From assembly GCA_009809945.1 (NCBI GenBank), contig WTPW01002599.1, forward strand, positions 1 to 64,000: a stretch of 64,000 bases of DNA, written 5' to 3'. The notes beneath the pieces are model-generated. The model did not search any database, was not told where the DNA came from, and saw nothing but the letters and a program-made list of their open reading frames with translations. This document shows, one piece after another, positions 25,380 through 36,603 of the stretch; positions within the stretch are counted from its first letter, which is position 1, and every line of letters begins with the position of its first letter. The DNA comes from Gigaspora margarita. Its lineage: Eukaryota; Glomeromycota; Glomeromycetes; Diversisporales; Gigasporaceae. A program made the translations under genes and the position numbers.

Positions 25380-26090
25380 CGTGAAAGCCTTCCGCTACCA
25401 ACAATGAGCATCTGAGGCCTAACTGTTAGCTGAATGAGGTTATGAATAACCTGTCAGACTCCATAAATAAAAATTGTTAACATCATAACCTAGTCCATTC
25501 TAACCAGTTCAGGTTCTAGTATGTTAAAAAAAAGCAGTCATGTAAACTGGACTGCTTAAACTAAGAGCTTCCAGAATCTTTTTCCAGTGGGTTTCCCAAC
25601 AGGTCTAACACATCAGTTCACATGACTTGTTTCCAAGTCACTTGTGATAGTTGTATCCAATATAGTCAGCGTCTTTCCTTTTTGGGAGCAGTAAATACTA
25701 AAGATCTTTTGGAGGGGGTACGCCAAATCACCCACTTTTTTGAAAATTCTGCACAAACCATCGATACCAAAGGAGGTTCACTTGTAACCAAGACAAGGAC
25801 GGTAGTTCTCTCTGAAAGTCCATTTCTATCAGAGAGCCACAAAGCACTTCTCGTTTCCAAACCCTAGCCGTTTTGGTAATTGATAAACTCTAAGCTTGTC
25901 AGCAGGTAGTCTATGAATTTTACCTCTAAACGACAAGTGCCAAGACTGAAGCAATGAGTGACAAACTCTAAAGATATTAGCAGATACTCAGTTGGCTGTA
26001 TCCCTAAATAATAGCTGCATAGGTGCATGTTTTCCTAAGTTTTCCTACTGTTTCTTTGAGAATTTACTTCTGAAGTGTTAGCGATTTTGT
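25380..26090. other. GC-richer island inside the TA-flanked element
   Basis: Base composition is clearly higher in G+C than on either side. It holds an 81-codon ORF on + (25,622-25,867) and an overlapping 64-codon ORF on - (25,666-25,860). Neither product is recognised, and mutual opposite-strand openness is expected from composition. It may be a captured fragment of other DNA. No function is proposed. Confidence 0.45.
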
Positions 26091-26269
26091 TGGTACAAGT
26101 AATTGGTGAGTAGAGTTATGGAAGATCATTTTTTCATAATATTGTAAATTATATTAAAGGTGATAATTTTTTACTAATTTAGTGCAAATTTTAATAATAA
26201 ATATAGAATAGATCTACATAGATTTATAAATTTGATAATTATTACAAATTTTATAATATCTTATAATAT

Positions 26270-26680
26270 AATGATCAGAATTTAATAAGTTTGATACTAT
26301 TCGAATTGTTTCATCAAATGGTGCCAAAATTGTCTAATTAAATTACTATAACATGATATATTGATCTTGAATAATTTTTATATAAGCTTGTCGATTTTGA
26401 TAACTAGTGATTGGAATTTGATGATTTTGGTACTATTCGATTCGCCTTTATGAGACAATTTGAATGGTACCAAAATTGTCAAATTCTGACTACTAGATCG
26501 TGAGATACTGCAACAAGAAAATTTGTAGTGCAGCTTTATACTGTATAGAGCTGCACTACAAATCATTTTTGTGAATATCTCACGATCTAGTGATTAGAAT
26601 TTGATGATTTTGGTACCATTCGAACCATTTCATCAAGATGAAATGAATGGTACTAAAATTATTAAATTCCAATCATTTTT
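26270..26680. repeat. Cluster of GGTACC-centred palindromes
   Basis: Two hairpin units (26,402-26,500 and 26,583-26,680) share GATTTTGGTACCATTCGA and the reverse TGGTACCAAAATTGTC-type arm. They flank a third hairpin (26,517-26,568, GTAGTGCAGC ... GCTGCACTAC) and outer GATCGTGAGATA / TATCTCACGATC, so the entire block folds on itself. A half-decayed unit lies at 26,270-26,345. The same architecture is at 40,663-40,942, and a single unit at 58,933-59,055. Confidence 0.85.
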
Positions 26681-26772
26681 ATTGAAATACTTAAGTTTAC
26701 ATACTTAAAAAAAATTCAGGGCAAATTTGCAGGAGAAACAATTTAAGGGATAATAGTTATGATAAGTATCAA

Positions 26773-27800
26773 GGTAAATATAATTCTATATATATATTTT
26801 TCAAAATAATTTCTATTATTCTTTGCAAGTAAAACTAGACTTAACTGTAATAGAATTTTACAGAGAATCATGCTCATTGCTTATATAACAACCTCACGCC
26901 TTAAGCTACAAGTTTAAATTTTCTCATTATGTCAATATTATTTCTTTGTATTTTGTATTAAATTTTGGTTAATTTGATAAATGTTTGAACAAATTCTTGT
27001 TATTAGTAGTGAATTAATTAATAAAGATATAGAGAACGATTTTACCGCTTTCTTTGATATCATATCACTATACCAACAACACAATGATATGTATTAGAAT
27101 AATTTAAGTTATAGCATATCCTTATAAGGTTCTAATTTATTTAATCATTGGTCTAAGTTTAATTGAGTAAAAGCATATAAGAATTCAGAGCTAAATTGAA
27201 AAGATAAAGACATCTTTTTTTTTTTTTAGAAACCCAACCATGGTTCAAGTTATATCAAAACAATTATTTTCCAAACTTCTAATTATAGAAACTATTAAGG
27301 AAAGAAATATGTTTAAAATTGCGTCATGGTTGCATAAAATGCAAATGTTTTACTATTTAACATTCATAGGATAACTTTCACATGACTAGTTATCATCTTC
27401 AATTTAATTTTAAATTACTTTTATAATTTAAAGTACTTTTTCAAAAAAAAAAAAAAACAGAACTGACGCATAATAAAGTAAGAATATGAAGCAGAATGAT
27501 TTATTAGACTTTATGGTCAAAAAAATCTTCATTCACTTTATTTTAACTGTTTTTGAAAAGTTATTACTATGCCAACTCTATCAAAAGAGATGGGTTAAAA
27601 ATACTCTTGATAATAAAACTTACAACACTAATAAACTTTAATGTATAATTTTTCTTGGTTTATTATATGTTTTTTTTTTTTTTTTTTTTTTTTTTTTTGA
27701 AAAGTACTTAAACTGTACAAATTATGTAAGATTAAATTGAAATTGATAGCAGATTATATGAAAGTTATCCTACGAATAATTGCATAGAAATTGAATGGCC
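26773..27800 (+). repeat. Conserved 3' flank of K3
   Basis: Third copy of the kinase 3' flank (compare 1754-3104 and 7035-7990), with GAATTAATTAATAAAGATAT near 27,010 and an intact CATTCATAGG near 27,361. It contains a 30-nt poly(T) run near 27,670-27,698. No gene is present. Confidence 0.75.
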
Positions 27801-27892
27801 GTATAATCTGAATAATAAATTATTATTGCTCAATCATCTGACTTTATTCAACAACTGAAGGACTTTTTTAACAAATCTGAAGAACATATGAG

Positions 27893-29044
27893 TCGTGTTT
27901 AAAATTCAATGTTCTCATGGTTCTCAATAAACATTTGAGTTTTTTTAAGAATATTGATATTTAAAAAAAGTTTCTCTTATTTGAGAACATTTTATCCTCT
28001 TGAAATGTTCTCAAAGAGAACTTTTATAAAATTTTTATGTTCAGATTTACTAATAAGAACAATAAATTAAATAAAATATTTATCAATCTGATAATATAAT
28101 TTGATCATGACAAATTCTGTATGCATGTATATACTATGTATAGCACATATGTTTAAAGTTGTACAATATGGGTAACAAATAAATATTTAAAAAAATAACC
28201 TTTAAAGATTTTAAAATAAAACATTCATTAGCCATGCAGTATGCTTTTATATTGAGAGTATCATTATTGTATAGACTTATATATAGATAATTTGGATCAA
28301 ATAATATGCTAATACTAAGCAAGTAAAAAAGTTGCAAAGTATTTGTTAGTACAAGTTTAAATAGTTAAATAACAAAGTAATTGGATTCTAATTTATTGCA
28401 TTAACCAATAGTAGCATTAGTAAAATATTATAGAAAGGCTTGTTTTACTATAAGCAAATATAAAAAGCACTTGAGGTTTTAACAAAATTATTAGAAAATA
28501 AATTTTATAATATATTGTGTTATTGAAAAAATATAAAGAATCATATACTAAGTTTAAAAATTATTAATAGATAAGCATAAACTTATTGTGTGAATTGTAA
28601 GTATAGAATTTATTTTCAAATAAGTTATTATTCTATTAACAATAGAATTCTTTATTAAAAATTATTTTATTTACTATATTAAACTATCAGAGCATAAGTT
28701 ATTTATTTATAATCTACGTATTTTATTATTAAAAGTTAGATATAACTTTGTAAGTGCAGTATAAGAAAAACTTAATTTTCAATTAGCATACCAAGAATGG
28801 TGCAAACTTGATCATAGAATTAATTATTATATTATTGATTTAATTAGTTTGAATTAATTTTGTTGTAAATTAATAAATATATATATATCAATATTGTTTA
28901 AAGCTAATATAAATATGAACATTCTTTAAAATTAATGTTCAATATATTTAATATATTATGAACACTAAAAAGCTTGTGAGAACAATAAAAATTTAAATTA
29001 TGCTCTTTTGAGAACATAACTTTCGATTTGAATTTTAAACACTG
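27893..29044. mobile_element. 1152-bp hAT-type element, same family as 10,800
   Basis: The left end TCGTGTTTAAAATTCAATGT and the right end, reversed, CAGTGTTTAAAATTCAAATC match the TIR of the 228-bp MITE at 10,800-11,027, and both have subterminal GTTCTC/GAGAAC motifs. The 8-bp flanks CATATGAG (27,885-27,892) and CATATGGG (29,045-29,052) match at 7 of 8. The interior is AT-rich, with no ORF above 80 codons, so it is non-autonomous. Confidence 0.8.
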
Positions 29045-29220
29045 CATATGGGATAAGGGCTTGCTATCCTTGCCGGCTCTAATATACATTATCAAATACT
29101 CCACTACAGCACATAGATTTATTACAACAGCAAACAAAAGATATAACCTTCAGTCATTTCTATAGCTGAAAAGAGAATTGGCGTATATGTTCATGCTAAT
29201 ATAAGCGAGGTTTCTTTCTT

Positions 29221-29345
29221 ATGAGGTCTTTGCACTGCCACTTGCATCTGCGGGTCACATGCAAACTGGTCCTTGCACTGCTACTTGCAGCTGCGGAGCC
29301 AAATACAAAAGCAGGTTCTTGCACTGCTACTGCAACTATGAATGG
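29221..29345. repeat. GC-rich minisatellite, short array
   Basis: About three units of a motif around CTTGCACTGCTACTTGCAGC and GCGGAGCCAAATAC, the same minisatellite as 34,160-34,555. The preceding GCTAATATAAGCGAGGTTTC also matches 34,139-34,158. The two arrays bracket the long-TIR transposon in the same orientation. Confidence 0.8.
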
Positions 29346-29356
29346 GGTGTTGTACA

Positions 29357-30360
29357 TGCAGTGCTATATATGCTTTACACTAATTAAGATTTTCAATTTT
29401 TTGTCAATCATTTTATTGAAAAAAATTCGTTATAGTAATTTATTATTAAAATCGCGTATCTTCAAAATGTTCTAAATCCAGTTCTAGTAAAGAAAATTCA
29501 ATTGTGTAACTTGCAAATAATATATGAAAGTGTAATTTTAAAACTATGTTGAGACATTTTTTAATTAATTTTATTAATATAGTTAAATTTTCATATCTTT
29601 TTTTAATTACGAATTTAAATAGTAAAATATTTATGGTTTATGAGTTTAAACTATAGGGGTCCGAAATATTTACTTATAATTTTTAAATGTCTCAACATAG
29701 TTTTCAAACTACACTATTCATATATTATTTGCAAGTTACAGAATTGAATTTGCTTTACTAGAGCTGGAGTTAGAACGTTTTGAAAATATGTGATTTTTTA
29801 TAAAAATTCATAGTAGATAATTTATTGTAACAACTATAATAATCACATATCTTAAAAACGTTCTAACTCCTGCACTAGTAAAGCAAATTCAATTCTGCAA
29901 CTTGCAAATGATATATGAATAGTGTCGTTTTAAAACTATGTTGAGACATTTTTTAATTGATTCTATTAATAAAGTTACTTCAAATATTCTTTTAATTACA
30001 AATTTAATAGTAAAAGATTACGATTTATAAGTTTAAGCTAGAGACCCGAAATATATACTTACATATAATTCTTTAATGTCTCAACATAGTTTTAAAACTA
30101 CACTATTCATATATCATTTGCAAGTTACGGAATTGAATTTGCTTTGCTAGAGTTGGATTTAGAACGTTTTGAAGATGTGTGATTTTTATAATTGTTATAA
30201 ATAAATTAGCTACTAACTCCTGTTCTAGTAAAGCAAATTCAATTCCGTAACTTGTAAATAGTGTAGTTTTAAAACTATGTTTTTAAATTATTTTAATATT
30301 ATAGTTAAAAAATAAATTGCAAATTTAAATAGTAAATAACGCCTATCTTCAAGCCCTGCG
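29357..30360. repeat. Left inverted arm made of alternating inverted sub-repeats
   Basis: Units of about 200 bp centred on AAAACTATGTTGAGACATTT and on AGAACGTTTTGAA/TTCTAACTCCTG alternate in orientation at least three times. The right arm (33,283-33,917) has about three such units. No coding potential. Confidence 0.8.
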
Positions 30361-30498
30361 TAGAGTACATTTAAAACAAAACTTTAGTGGATTCGCCATT
30401 ACTAATAATAAAATCTGATGGTTTGGATTTTTTATCAGGAAAATCCTATAAATTCTGAAATATTTCTGGTACGAAAAAAATTTTTTATTAGTCGATCA

Positions 30499-32927
30499 TT
30501 ACTTTTTTTTCAATAACTCATTTAAAATAATTTTAGCAGCCATCTCTCTAAGTTCTATTTCTGCCTTGTTAACTATTTTACTTCGTTTCTCCTTGCGAAT
30601 TGCTAATAAATTTTCACGATCAAGTCTTACTTCTGGTCGATTTGGACTAGAGAGTAGAAACCTTGCTTCTTGAAGTTTGTCAGTCATATTAGGGTGAGTT
30701 TTAATGTCATATTTGTTAAACATTCCTTCAAGCTGTTGTTGGTGAACTATGATTGACCAAATTCTATGTTTAACAAAGTCATATATAAGTGGAAATTTTG
30801 GGAGTTCGTTTGCACGGGATACTGAAAAGATAAGAAACTGTTCTAAAAACTTGGGATCCCTTAGTGCATGTAATAATCTGAATGATTGAAAATTTCCTTC
30901 TAACTTATCTTTTTTTAATAGTTCGATATATAGAAGTTCTTTATCAGTTATTTCATCATTCAATGATTGGTTTAAGAAGACGTGACAAATACTCTGTGCA
31001 AAATCGTGACCATTATTTCCACCTAATAGACATATGGTTAATGGTAAATGAGTCCAGCAGCCCATCCATTTTAAAAATCCATCTTGGGCTTTTTGTAAAC
31101 CAAGTTTAATCTGGTGGGTTAAAGTTGTGAATTCTTGATCACATAGTGTTTATCGTGCTTCAGTAAGTTCTTTTTCAAAAATTATATAAGGGTTAATAAC
31201 TGCACATTGCAATTCACTTAACCAGAATGAAACTTGATCAGGAAGCTCATGTGCACGGTATCCAGGAGGAAGGCATTTGGACTTATTATTTTCTGGGATC
31301 CGAGATATATTATCAAACCCAGTTAGAAATTCAAAGAATTTCGTATGAAAAAATTGTCCAAATTGCACCATGCACTTTATCTGAAGATTAAGCTTCCTAT
31401 TATTTATCTATTCGATAAAGACCTTCCACTGTTTAACATATCCATCAGGTATATTTTTGAATTGATCAAGTTGTTTTACAAACCAAGTCCCGAAAAGATA
31501 ATGAGCATTATAATTTTCAAGATACTGATTTGCAGTTATTAATTGGTATTGCCATCGACTCGAAATAGGCTTTTGGTATTTTTTTAATGTATACTGCAAA
31601 AGCGTATAGTATAGCCTTCTAATCGTGTCAGATTTCATATTTAATGAACAGTCTTTATTGCTTTCACCATAACCATCATGTAAATAATGGACAAGCTGAA
31701 GAAGATTATAAGGATGTTCTCGGAGCGATAATCTGACACTGTGTTTAACTTACCAAATACAGTATTTTCAAAAGCAATCAAGGCTATTTGTAGTGCATGT
31801 AAACCGCATAGAATTCTAAATGAAGATGCATTTGTTAGTGAATTAAATTCCACTACGGCGCCTGATTTACTTCCTGATATATATGCTGTATTATCGGTAA
31901 GCCAAAATCCACATTGTTGTGGGTCTAATTTATTCTCTTCACATGTTTTCTTTACTGTTTTGGCTACAATGGCTCTACTACACCTATTTAAATCTACCAT
32001 TTTTGCGAGTGTAATCATTGGTTTATTATATTGTTCACTTCAATGCAAAAAACAAACCAAAAAAACTTTCTTATCTCCTCTTGTACTTTTATCTGCCATT
32101 AAACCATATGAATAGGAAGGTAGTTGTGAAGCTCTTGGCCGATTTTGTTCAAGCGATATAGTAGAAACCTCCTTATTCTACTGAGAAAGAGTTTCTGTTG
32201 ATAACTTTTTATCTAGTGTTTCACCGGTAAAGAAAGCTATCATCTTATTAGTGCATTCTGTTGCTGCTGAAAGCGAGACAGTCCCAACATTACTTATTTC
32301 TGTGGTGAGCTTGACAAATTCAGCTGAGTATTCTTTTTTATTTTGTTTAATTATTTTTTTTTGCTGCCACATTAAACTGACTTGGTGTAATTTTTTTATA
32401 AGTAATAGATTGAATTTTAGATGTTTTTTTTTTTTTGTTTCCTCAGCTCTTACAATTTTCATACGGAGAGATCTAAGTTCATTATTTGAGTTTTCTAATA
32501 CTTTTGCTAATTTTTTATTTTCTGTTTCTAATTTTTTAATTGTATCTTTAAAAGCATCAGCAGATGAATAATGCTTGAAAAGACNGCTATTTATGAAATC
32601 ATTNGCTTTATTTTGTATATATTGTGACAATATTTCNCCTTTNATATTGCCTTTAAAATAAACCATTGTATTTACTAAATGCTCAATTCTCAAGATTTGT
32701 TGGTCTGGTAAACTTTTAATTTTATCTATTAATTTATCAAGCTTTTTTTCAATAACACTTCGCCGTTTGGGTGTAATCAAGTCTATATAATTTCTAATTT
32801 CTATTAATTCTTGTTGACTCAAAGAATCAATGAACTTAAATATATTTTCTTTTATTTTTAGTTTTTTGGATTTGCGATCTTCCGTAATATTTAATAAATG
32901 CTTTCTTTTTTTTGTATGATGCGTCAT
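30499..32927 (-). pseudogene. hAT-like transposase, 4 stops and 1 frameshift
   Basis: Reading from ATG at 32,927 to the stop at 30,499 gives about 809 codons. The N-terminal 250 residues are Lys-rich and coiled-coil-like (IKKLETENKKLAKVLENSNN). Then come ADKSTRGDKKVFLVC (candidate first acidic residue), LTDNTAYISG (candidate second), and CGLH followed by ALQIALIAFE, which resembles the hAT Asp and CxxH blocks. The C-terminal part includes HQQQLEGMFNKYDIKTHPNM. In-frame stops occur near 32,180, 32,056, 31,409 and 31,150, and a 1-bp frameshift near 31,735. Four N bases lie at about 32,585-32,643. It is the only gene of the long-TIR element. hAT-like assignment is by motif reading only; a KDZ-type relative is possible. 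Confidence 0.75.
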
Positions 32928-33984
32928 TTTGTTTATATTAAAAATTTATAGTAATAAATAATATCCAAATAAGGATAGTTATTTTCAAATATTCTATTTA
33001 TATCATTTTTTTAAAAACAATAAATACTAAGAATTTTAATATAATATATAAAAGTCAACATTTCAACTTTGATATGTTTATTTGTGCATGTTCATACTTA
33101 TATTATAGTTAGCTATAAGGCTTAAAATTAACATGAATAGGAGTGTTATTTCGCGACTATATTAAAAATTACAAATAAATTTTCCTGCAAGTTGCACAAA
33201 TAATCAAAGTTGTATACTATATAACTTATATTTACATAATGTAAAATGAAAATTTATCATATGATTTGCGCAATGTAAACTATGCAGGGCTTGAAAATGG
33301 GCGATATTTACTAATTTATTTTTTAACTATAGTATATTAAAATAATTTAAAAAAATACCTCAACATAGTTTTAAAACTACAGTACTTATATATCATTTGC
33401 AAGTTACAGAATAGAATTTGCTTTTCTTGAGCAGTAGTTAGAACTTTTTGAAGATATGTGATTTTTTTATAAACTTTATAACAGTTATAAAAATTACACA
33501 TCTTCAAAATATTCTAACTCCCGCTTTAGCAAAGTAAATTAATTCTTTAACTTGTAAATAATATATGAATAGTGTAGTTTTAAAACTATGTCGAGACATT
33601 TAAGAATTATAAGTAAATATTTCTGGATTCCTATAGTTTAAACTCATAAATCGTTAATATTTTACTATTTAAATTTGTAATTAAATAATCTTTGAAAATT
33701 TAACAATGTTAATAAAAGAAATTAAAAAATGTCTCAACATAGTTTTAAAATTACACTATTCGTATATTATTTGCAAGTTACAGAATTGAATTTGCTTTAC
33801 TAGAGCTGGAATTAGAACATTTTAAAGATACGCGATTTTAATAATAAATTACTATAAATAAAATGATCGACAAAAATTGAAAAATCTTAATTAGTGTAAA
33901 TCATATATAGCGCTGCACTATGAGATTAAATCATATGATCTACAACACCCCAAACTATGGTGCCAAAAACAAAACAACAGGTCC

Positions 33985-34560
33985 TTGCACTGCGAAAGCA
34001 GCCGTGGAGCCTAACATAACAACAGTTATATTTGCTTGACTTCGGGTGGGTACCGGAGGGCGATAAAGTCACCTTCATGTAGAGGGAGACCATCAAATCT
34101 TCCCATAGCTGTAAGGAGAACTGGTAACTATGTTCCTGCCAATATAAGCGAGATTCATTCTTATCGTCCTTGCTCTGCACTTTGCAGCTGCGGAGCCAAA
34201 TGCAAAAACTGGTCCTTGTACTGCCACTTTCAGCCACGAAGCCAAATACAACTGGTTCTTGTACTGCTACTTGCAGCCATGGAGCCAGATACACAACAGG
34301 TCCTTGTCTGCTGCTGCAGCCATGGAGCCAAAAAAACAATCCTTACACGCTAATGCAGCCGTGGAGCCAACTACCTCTGGTCCTTGTATTGCCACTTGCA
34401 GCCGCGGAGCCAGGTACACAACAGGTCCTTGCACTGCCACTTGCAGCTGCGGAGCCAACTACCTCTGGCCCTTGCACTGCACTTGCAGCCATGGAGCCAG
34501 GTACACAACAGGTTCTTGCACTGCTAATGCAGCTATGGAGCCTGATATAACAAAAAACCA
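33985..34560. repeat. GC-rich minisatellite, about nine 40-46-bp units
   Basis: Units read GGTCCTTGCACTGCCACTTG, then CAGCCGCGGAGCCAGRTACA, and so on, from about 34,160 to 34,555, with a single related unit near 33,990. It is strongly GC-rich against AT-rich flanks. Because stops are absent from the motif, several long overlapping ORFs appear on both strands (for example 34,170-34,550 + and 34,343-34,654 -); these are repeat artefacts with no recognisable protein. Confidence 0.85.
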
Positions 34561-34660
34561 ACACTGCTTGCTTGAATTCGGGTCGGTAAGGGAGGGTGAT
34601 AGAGCCAGCCTTCACAAGGTGAGCGATAGCGAAAAGAAAGATAACCTTCTTCACTGAGAT

Positions 34661-35464
34661 TCTTGGCCTTAATACTCCTCCCGTATCACTGGTTCATACT
34701 TGGCCACAACTATTATCTCTTACCCCTATTACCGATCTAATAATAATCATAACAATATGAATTTCAAAATCATATGCAAATCTGAAATTAACTGTAAATA
34801 CAAGTTACAAAATCTCACGACAATTATCAAAGAATAACCATAAAGAATAACCATAAAAGGATACATAAAAAATCTGGAACATAACTGGTCATAAAGTCAT
34901 CTGATCTCGCAATAATAATCACCCTGTCACTTCGTTGACAGGCTTTTCACTTAGAAAATTAATCAAATAAAAACACAAAATTTTCAAAAATATATTCTGC
35001 AATCGATTATTATTCCATTGAATTTGTCAATTATTAAATCAAAGGTCGTCAAATAAGTAGAATTGCGCAAAACCAGTAACGGTTGTACATGAAATTTACC
35101 GTATAAATCTCTATCGCATGCAATTACATGCATATCTATTATTTTTTCATGTATGCAACCTCTATTTCATATAAGCTACATATCTGGTTATCCTCGCGAT
35201 AACAACCATAGCATGACTTTGTCAACGCATAGGGTTAGTATAATTGATGCTATGAAAGCATAAAAAAAGGCGCATTTTGATATCTTTTAACTTAATAAGT
35301 AACTATTACAAACCATGTTTCATTATCATACGCATATAATTTTATCTAGTTCAATGTTGTGTGGTCATGCTTGTAGATAGTCATGACTGATTCGTGATAT
35401 GATAAGCAAGAAAATCAAAATTTTGCATAAATACTGCTTTATTATATTTATTATAAAAACCACT
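34661..35464. other. Intergenic, GCGC-box relic only
   Basis: No ORF or repeat recognised except a relic of the GCGC-box motif at about 35,056-35,085 (AGTAGAATTGCGC then AAAACCAGTAACGG). The rest is AT-rich. Confidence 0.5.
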
Positions 35465-35668
35465 TATATCTAGTCCTAATTACCAAACTTTAAACAACTT
35501 TCGATCTATATGTGCCCAAGGTTTTGCTGAATAAACTAAGACAGAATGAACTTTCGAATAATTTCACGTGATTGTTGTCAAATGGATTTATAAAAAAAAT
35601 GCTAAATTTAATCCCACTACAAAAAGTGCTGAATTATGGAATTCGACTAAACTGACTCCGATCCCTAA
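35465..35668 (+). repeat. Short copy of the Sel1 upstream region
   Basis: Matches 3108-3475 and 51,495-51,890 (TATATCTAGTCCTAATTACC, GAATGAACTTTCGAATAA, CACTACAAAAAGTGC) and ends in GACTAAACTGA.TCCGATCCCTAA. It has an internal deletion. No Sel1 coding sequence follows. Confidence 0.7.
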
Positions 35669-35844
35669 CAGTATTGGCCAATTGCATGTCATATAAATTT
35701 TTTATTTTTTTTAAAAAATATCATATATTTAGTTAACGCTTAAAATAATTGTTAGCGCTTGGTATTACTTTGAATTACTTTTCTGGGGATCGTCTATAGC
35801 GAAGCAGAATCACGTGACATCTGACCAATCAAATTATCGAATTT

Positions 35845-36005
35845 TGATGATCTTTGGCGAAGCAAACAGGAGAAGCGAAAACCTTGAAAAATGACGAAAC
35901 TATTTTGCCGTTGACGAAATAACGACACCATAAGTTTTGTCAAGTTTTGTCATTGACAAACTTATGGTTTCGTTAGGTATTGTCATTTTGTCAGGCATCA
36001 CTACT
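35845..36005. repeat. TGACGAAAC-type foldback repeat
   Basis: Contains ACCATAAGTTTTGTCAAG facing TTGACAAACTTATGGT (hairpin at about 35,929-35,968) and ends TTTGTCAGGCATCACTA. The words GACGAAA and CAGGCATCA link it with the 19-bp minisatellites at 36,456 and 42,340. An overlapping 92-codon - strand ORF is not recognised. Confidence 0.55.
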
Positions 36006-36455
36006 TTAGACGTCCCTTTTCTGGGGAATTTTGGTTGGATTGACGACACCGATTGTAGGTGATATTCTATCTTTTCTCTGCACTTGATCCAGAGCAGTGC
36101 ATTGTGCTGTGCAAGCTCAAGCGCACTCAAATTTTTATCACTTATCGAATTACGGTTGCATATATAATAAAAAAACAATTACAAATAATGATTTAAAAAG
36201 TAAATCGTGATACTAAAATTGCATAAATAAAATACTGCATAGTTTCATTACCAAAACAGAAAACAATCGCCTTACCTTATCGGGCCAAAAATTGATTTTT
36301 GAGCTGGTTCAAGAAGTACGATAATTGAGGTATAGACTAAAATGTAATCAATTCATGTGTGCTATTTTTGATTAACACCATCATTATTATTTGGACTAAT
36401 GATGCCTGACGCAATTATTTTCACGATGACGAAAGGTTTCGTCAAATTTGTATCT

Positions 36456-36603
36456 GATGAAACCCTTGACGATTGATAAAACCCTTGACGCTTGGCGAAA
36501 CCCTTGACGATTGACGAAACCCTTGACGATTGACGAAACCCTTGACGATTGACGAAACCCTTGACGATTGACGAAACCCTTGACGATTGACGAAATTCCT
36601 GAC
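36456..36603 (+). repeat. 19-bp minisatellite GACGAAACCCTTGACGATT
   Basis: Seven full units and one truncated unit; units 4 to 7 are identical, so recent expansion is likely. Preceded by TGATGCCTGACGC at about 36,408, the same words that end the 42.4-kb array in reverse. The hAT-type MITE 36,604-37,675 has inserted at its right edge. Confidence 0.95.

Larger units (their letters stand above)
24971..26750. mobile_element. 1.78-kb TA-flanked element (Tc1/mariner-like ends)
   Basis: The ends are TCCCTTAAACTGTCTTAAAT and, reversed, TCCCTTAAATTGTTTCTCCT; further in, both carry ATTCAGGGCAAATTTGC. A TA lies at each edge (24,969-24,970 and 26,751-26,752). It separates the last two pieces of K3. It has no transposase ORF. 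It contains a GC-richer block (25,380-26,090) and, near its right end, the GGTACC palindrome cluster (26,270-26,680). Confidence 0.75.
10390..26772 (+). pseudogene. Kinase pseudogene K3, exploded by nested insertions
   Basis: Six collinear pieces of the same kinase as K1 and K2 are spread over 16.4 kb: 10,390-10,799; 11,028-11,290; about 12,970-13,072; about 17,061-17,410; 24,491-24,970; and 26,751-26,772, followed by its 3' flank. The pieces add up to about 1.6 kb, the size of K1. The first piece reads ATGTCCATTCAGCAGAAAG. The fourth contains the intron end and the ILISAL-type exon, with a roughly 116-bp tandem duplication (17,061-17,160 and 17,177-17,277). The fifth carries the catalytic loop, where the HRD arginine codon is TGA (24,530-24,532), and ASDIYSF-like TFDIYSFDIIMWEILYSKP. 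The gene is dead, but the pieces date and order the insertions. Confidence 0.8.
29335..33960. mobile_element. 4.6-kb DNA transposon with long inverted terminal repeats
   Basis: The left end region (GGGGTGTTGTACATGCAGTG, then CTATATATG.TTTACACTAA) is inverted at the right end near 33,900-33,950. The left arm extends to about 30,360 and the right arm begins about 33,283; the inner edges are AAGCCCTGC and GCAGGGCTTGAA. Within the arms, blocks containing TTTTAAAACTATGTTGAGAC and AATTCAATTCTGTAACTTGC are themselves repeated in both orientations. It carries a broken transposase on the - strand. The right arm has an approximately 20-bp insertion near its outer edge. Target duplications were not resolved. 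Confidence 0.75.

Noticed and set aside
29221..29475. 84-codon ORF starting in a minisatellite
   Set aside because: The N-terminal half is minisatellite and the rest is transposon arm.
34036..34657. Overlapping ORFs of 100-130 codons on both strands
   Set aside because: Produced by the stop-free GC-rich repeat unit; no family recognised.
35900..36178. 92-codon - strand ORF (NLSALELAQHNALLWIKC)
   Set aside because: Half of it overlaps the GACGAAAC foldback repeat; could be the end of a gene, but nothing supports it.
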